A stretch of 64,000 bases of DNA from an uncultured Erythrobacter sp. GTDB lineage: Bacteria; Pseudomonadota; Alphaproteobacteria; Sphingomonadales; Sphingomonadaceae. The first letter of the stretch is position 1; every line of letters starts with the position of its first letter. Below the pieces are notes generated by a model. That model saw nothing but the letters and a program-made list of their open reading frames with translations. It searched no databases and was not told the DNA's origin. The stretch is taken from contig CANMOQ010000001.1 of NCBI GenBank assembly GCA_947499505.1, positions 1,098,037 to 1,162,036 of the forward strand, in the 5' to 3' direction. Position numbers and translations under genes: made by a program. Positions 63,614 to 64,000 of the stretch are shown in pieces.

Positions 63614-64000
63614 ATGATCCAAGAGACCACAAAAAAACCGGTCCGAGACGGGGTTCTCGAGGCGGCACGCAAGATTGCCGAAATTTTGCCGCCAACACCG
63701 CTGCTCCAAGGCGAGATTAATGGCACACAGTACTGGGTAAAGGCGGAGAATTTGCAGCCAGTCGGCGCGTTCAAGATCCGCGGCGGATGGCACCGGCTTT
63801 CGGCGATGACGGACGAAGAGCGCAAAGGCGGAGTCGTGGCCGTATCCAGCGGCAACCACGCGCAGGGCGTCGCATGGGCAGCTCGCAAGCTAGGCATAAA
63901 AGCGACGATCGTGATGCCGCGCGACGCACCTCAGGTGAAGCTCGACAATACGCGCGCGCTCGGCGCAGAAATTGTGCTGTATGAGCGCCCGGGCGAAGAC
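63614..64000 (+). CDS. Threonine/serine dehydratase (partial)
   Basis: Truncated by the right edge (129 residues). MIQETTKKPVRDGVLEAARK begins a PLP fold type II enzyme: LPPTPLL, then Lys in VGAFKIRGGW (Schiff-base Lys), then SSGNHAQGVAWAAR, then VMPRDAPQVKL. These are hallmarks of the IlvA/TdcB catalytic domain. Whether a regulatory ACT domain follows cannot be seen. Confidence 0.93.
   Translation, partial: MIQETTKKPVRDGVLEAARKIAEILPPTPLLQGEINGTQYWVKAENLQPVGAFKIRGGWHRLSAMTDEERKGGVVAVSSGNHAQGVAWAARKLGIKATIVMPRDAPQVKLDNTRALGAEIVLYERPGED

Overview
This window looks like chromosomal DNA of an alphaproteobacterium of the order Sphingomonadales, most likely an Erythrobacter-like member. The basis is the moderately high GC content, AddAB in place of RecBCD, a C4-type 5-aminolevulinate synthase, a DivL-type tyrosine-substituted histidine kinase, the alphaproteobacterial polyamine genes (carboxyspermidine route with a speF-like leader), and short inter-operon repeats of a kind I recall from sphingomonad genomes. 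I see no prophage, insertion sequence or CRISPR array. Almost all genes are core metabolism or informational genes, many joined by 4-bp ATGA overlaps.

Layout. 1-10.4 kb: a tight leftward operon divL-tsaE-amgK-murU-addB-addA (addA runs off the left edge) joins cell-cycle signalling, tRNA t6A synthesis, cell-wall recycling and recombinational repair. 10.5-12.9 kb: ahcY with a perfect inverted-repeat operator candidate, then a divergent peroxiredoxin. 12.9-16.5 kb: a large YadA-type trimeric autotransporter. Its 670-bp upstream region holds a nested inverted repeat, six helically phased CGTTGTAA repeats and a further palindrome. 16.5-18.5 kb: folE, tRNA-Arg(ACG), mutT and two small Flp pilins. 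18.6-24.2 kb: an M48 lipoprotein protease, then a leftward group of small membrane protein, proline-rich secreted protein, xerD and accA. 24.3-26 kb: aroK-aroB.

26.5-37.3 kb: a leftward propionyl-CoA to succinyl-CoA gene cluster. It runs pccB, a small ORF, mce (epimerase), an enoyl-CoA hydratase, scpA (mutase), a small membrane ORF, an LprI-like protein, bioB, an AT-rich orphan ORF, a DUF3445 protein, a frameshifted LprI-like gene and pccA. BioB would supply biotin for the PccAB carboxylase. 37.4-43.3 kb: an SDR, glutathione reductase, RhlE helicase, an AT-rich orphan and pgi. 43.3-46.6 kb: lepB-rnc-era-DUF2971. 46.5-53.1 kb: a small SANT-like protein, a response regulator, topA, a membrane protein, dprA and plsY. 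53.2-56.2 kb: murI (no canonical start codon), hemA and a nitroreductase.

56.3-63.6 kb: a polyamine region. It holds a GNAT-nitrilase fusion, ornithine decarboxylase with a speF-like leader and a promoter palindrome, a LemA/DUF3137 divergent pair, and carboxyspermidine decarboxylase with its dehydrogenase. A threonine dehydratase begins at the right edge.

No clearly new multi-gene system is evident. The best leads are the repeat-rich control region of the autotransporter, the control region of the ornithine decarboxylase, and the unknown small genes inside the propionate operon.
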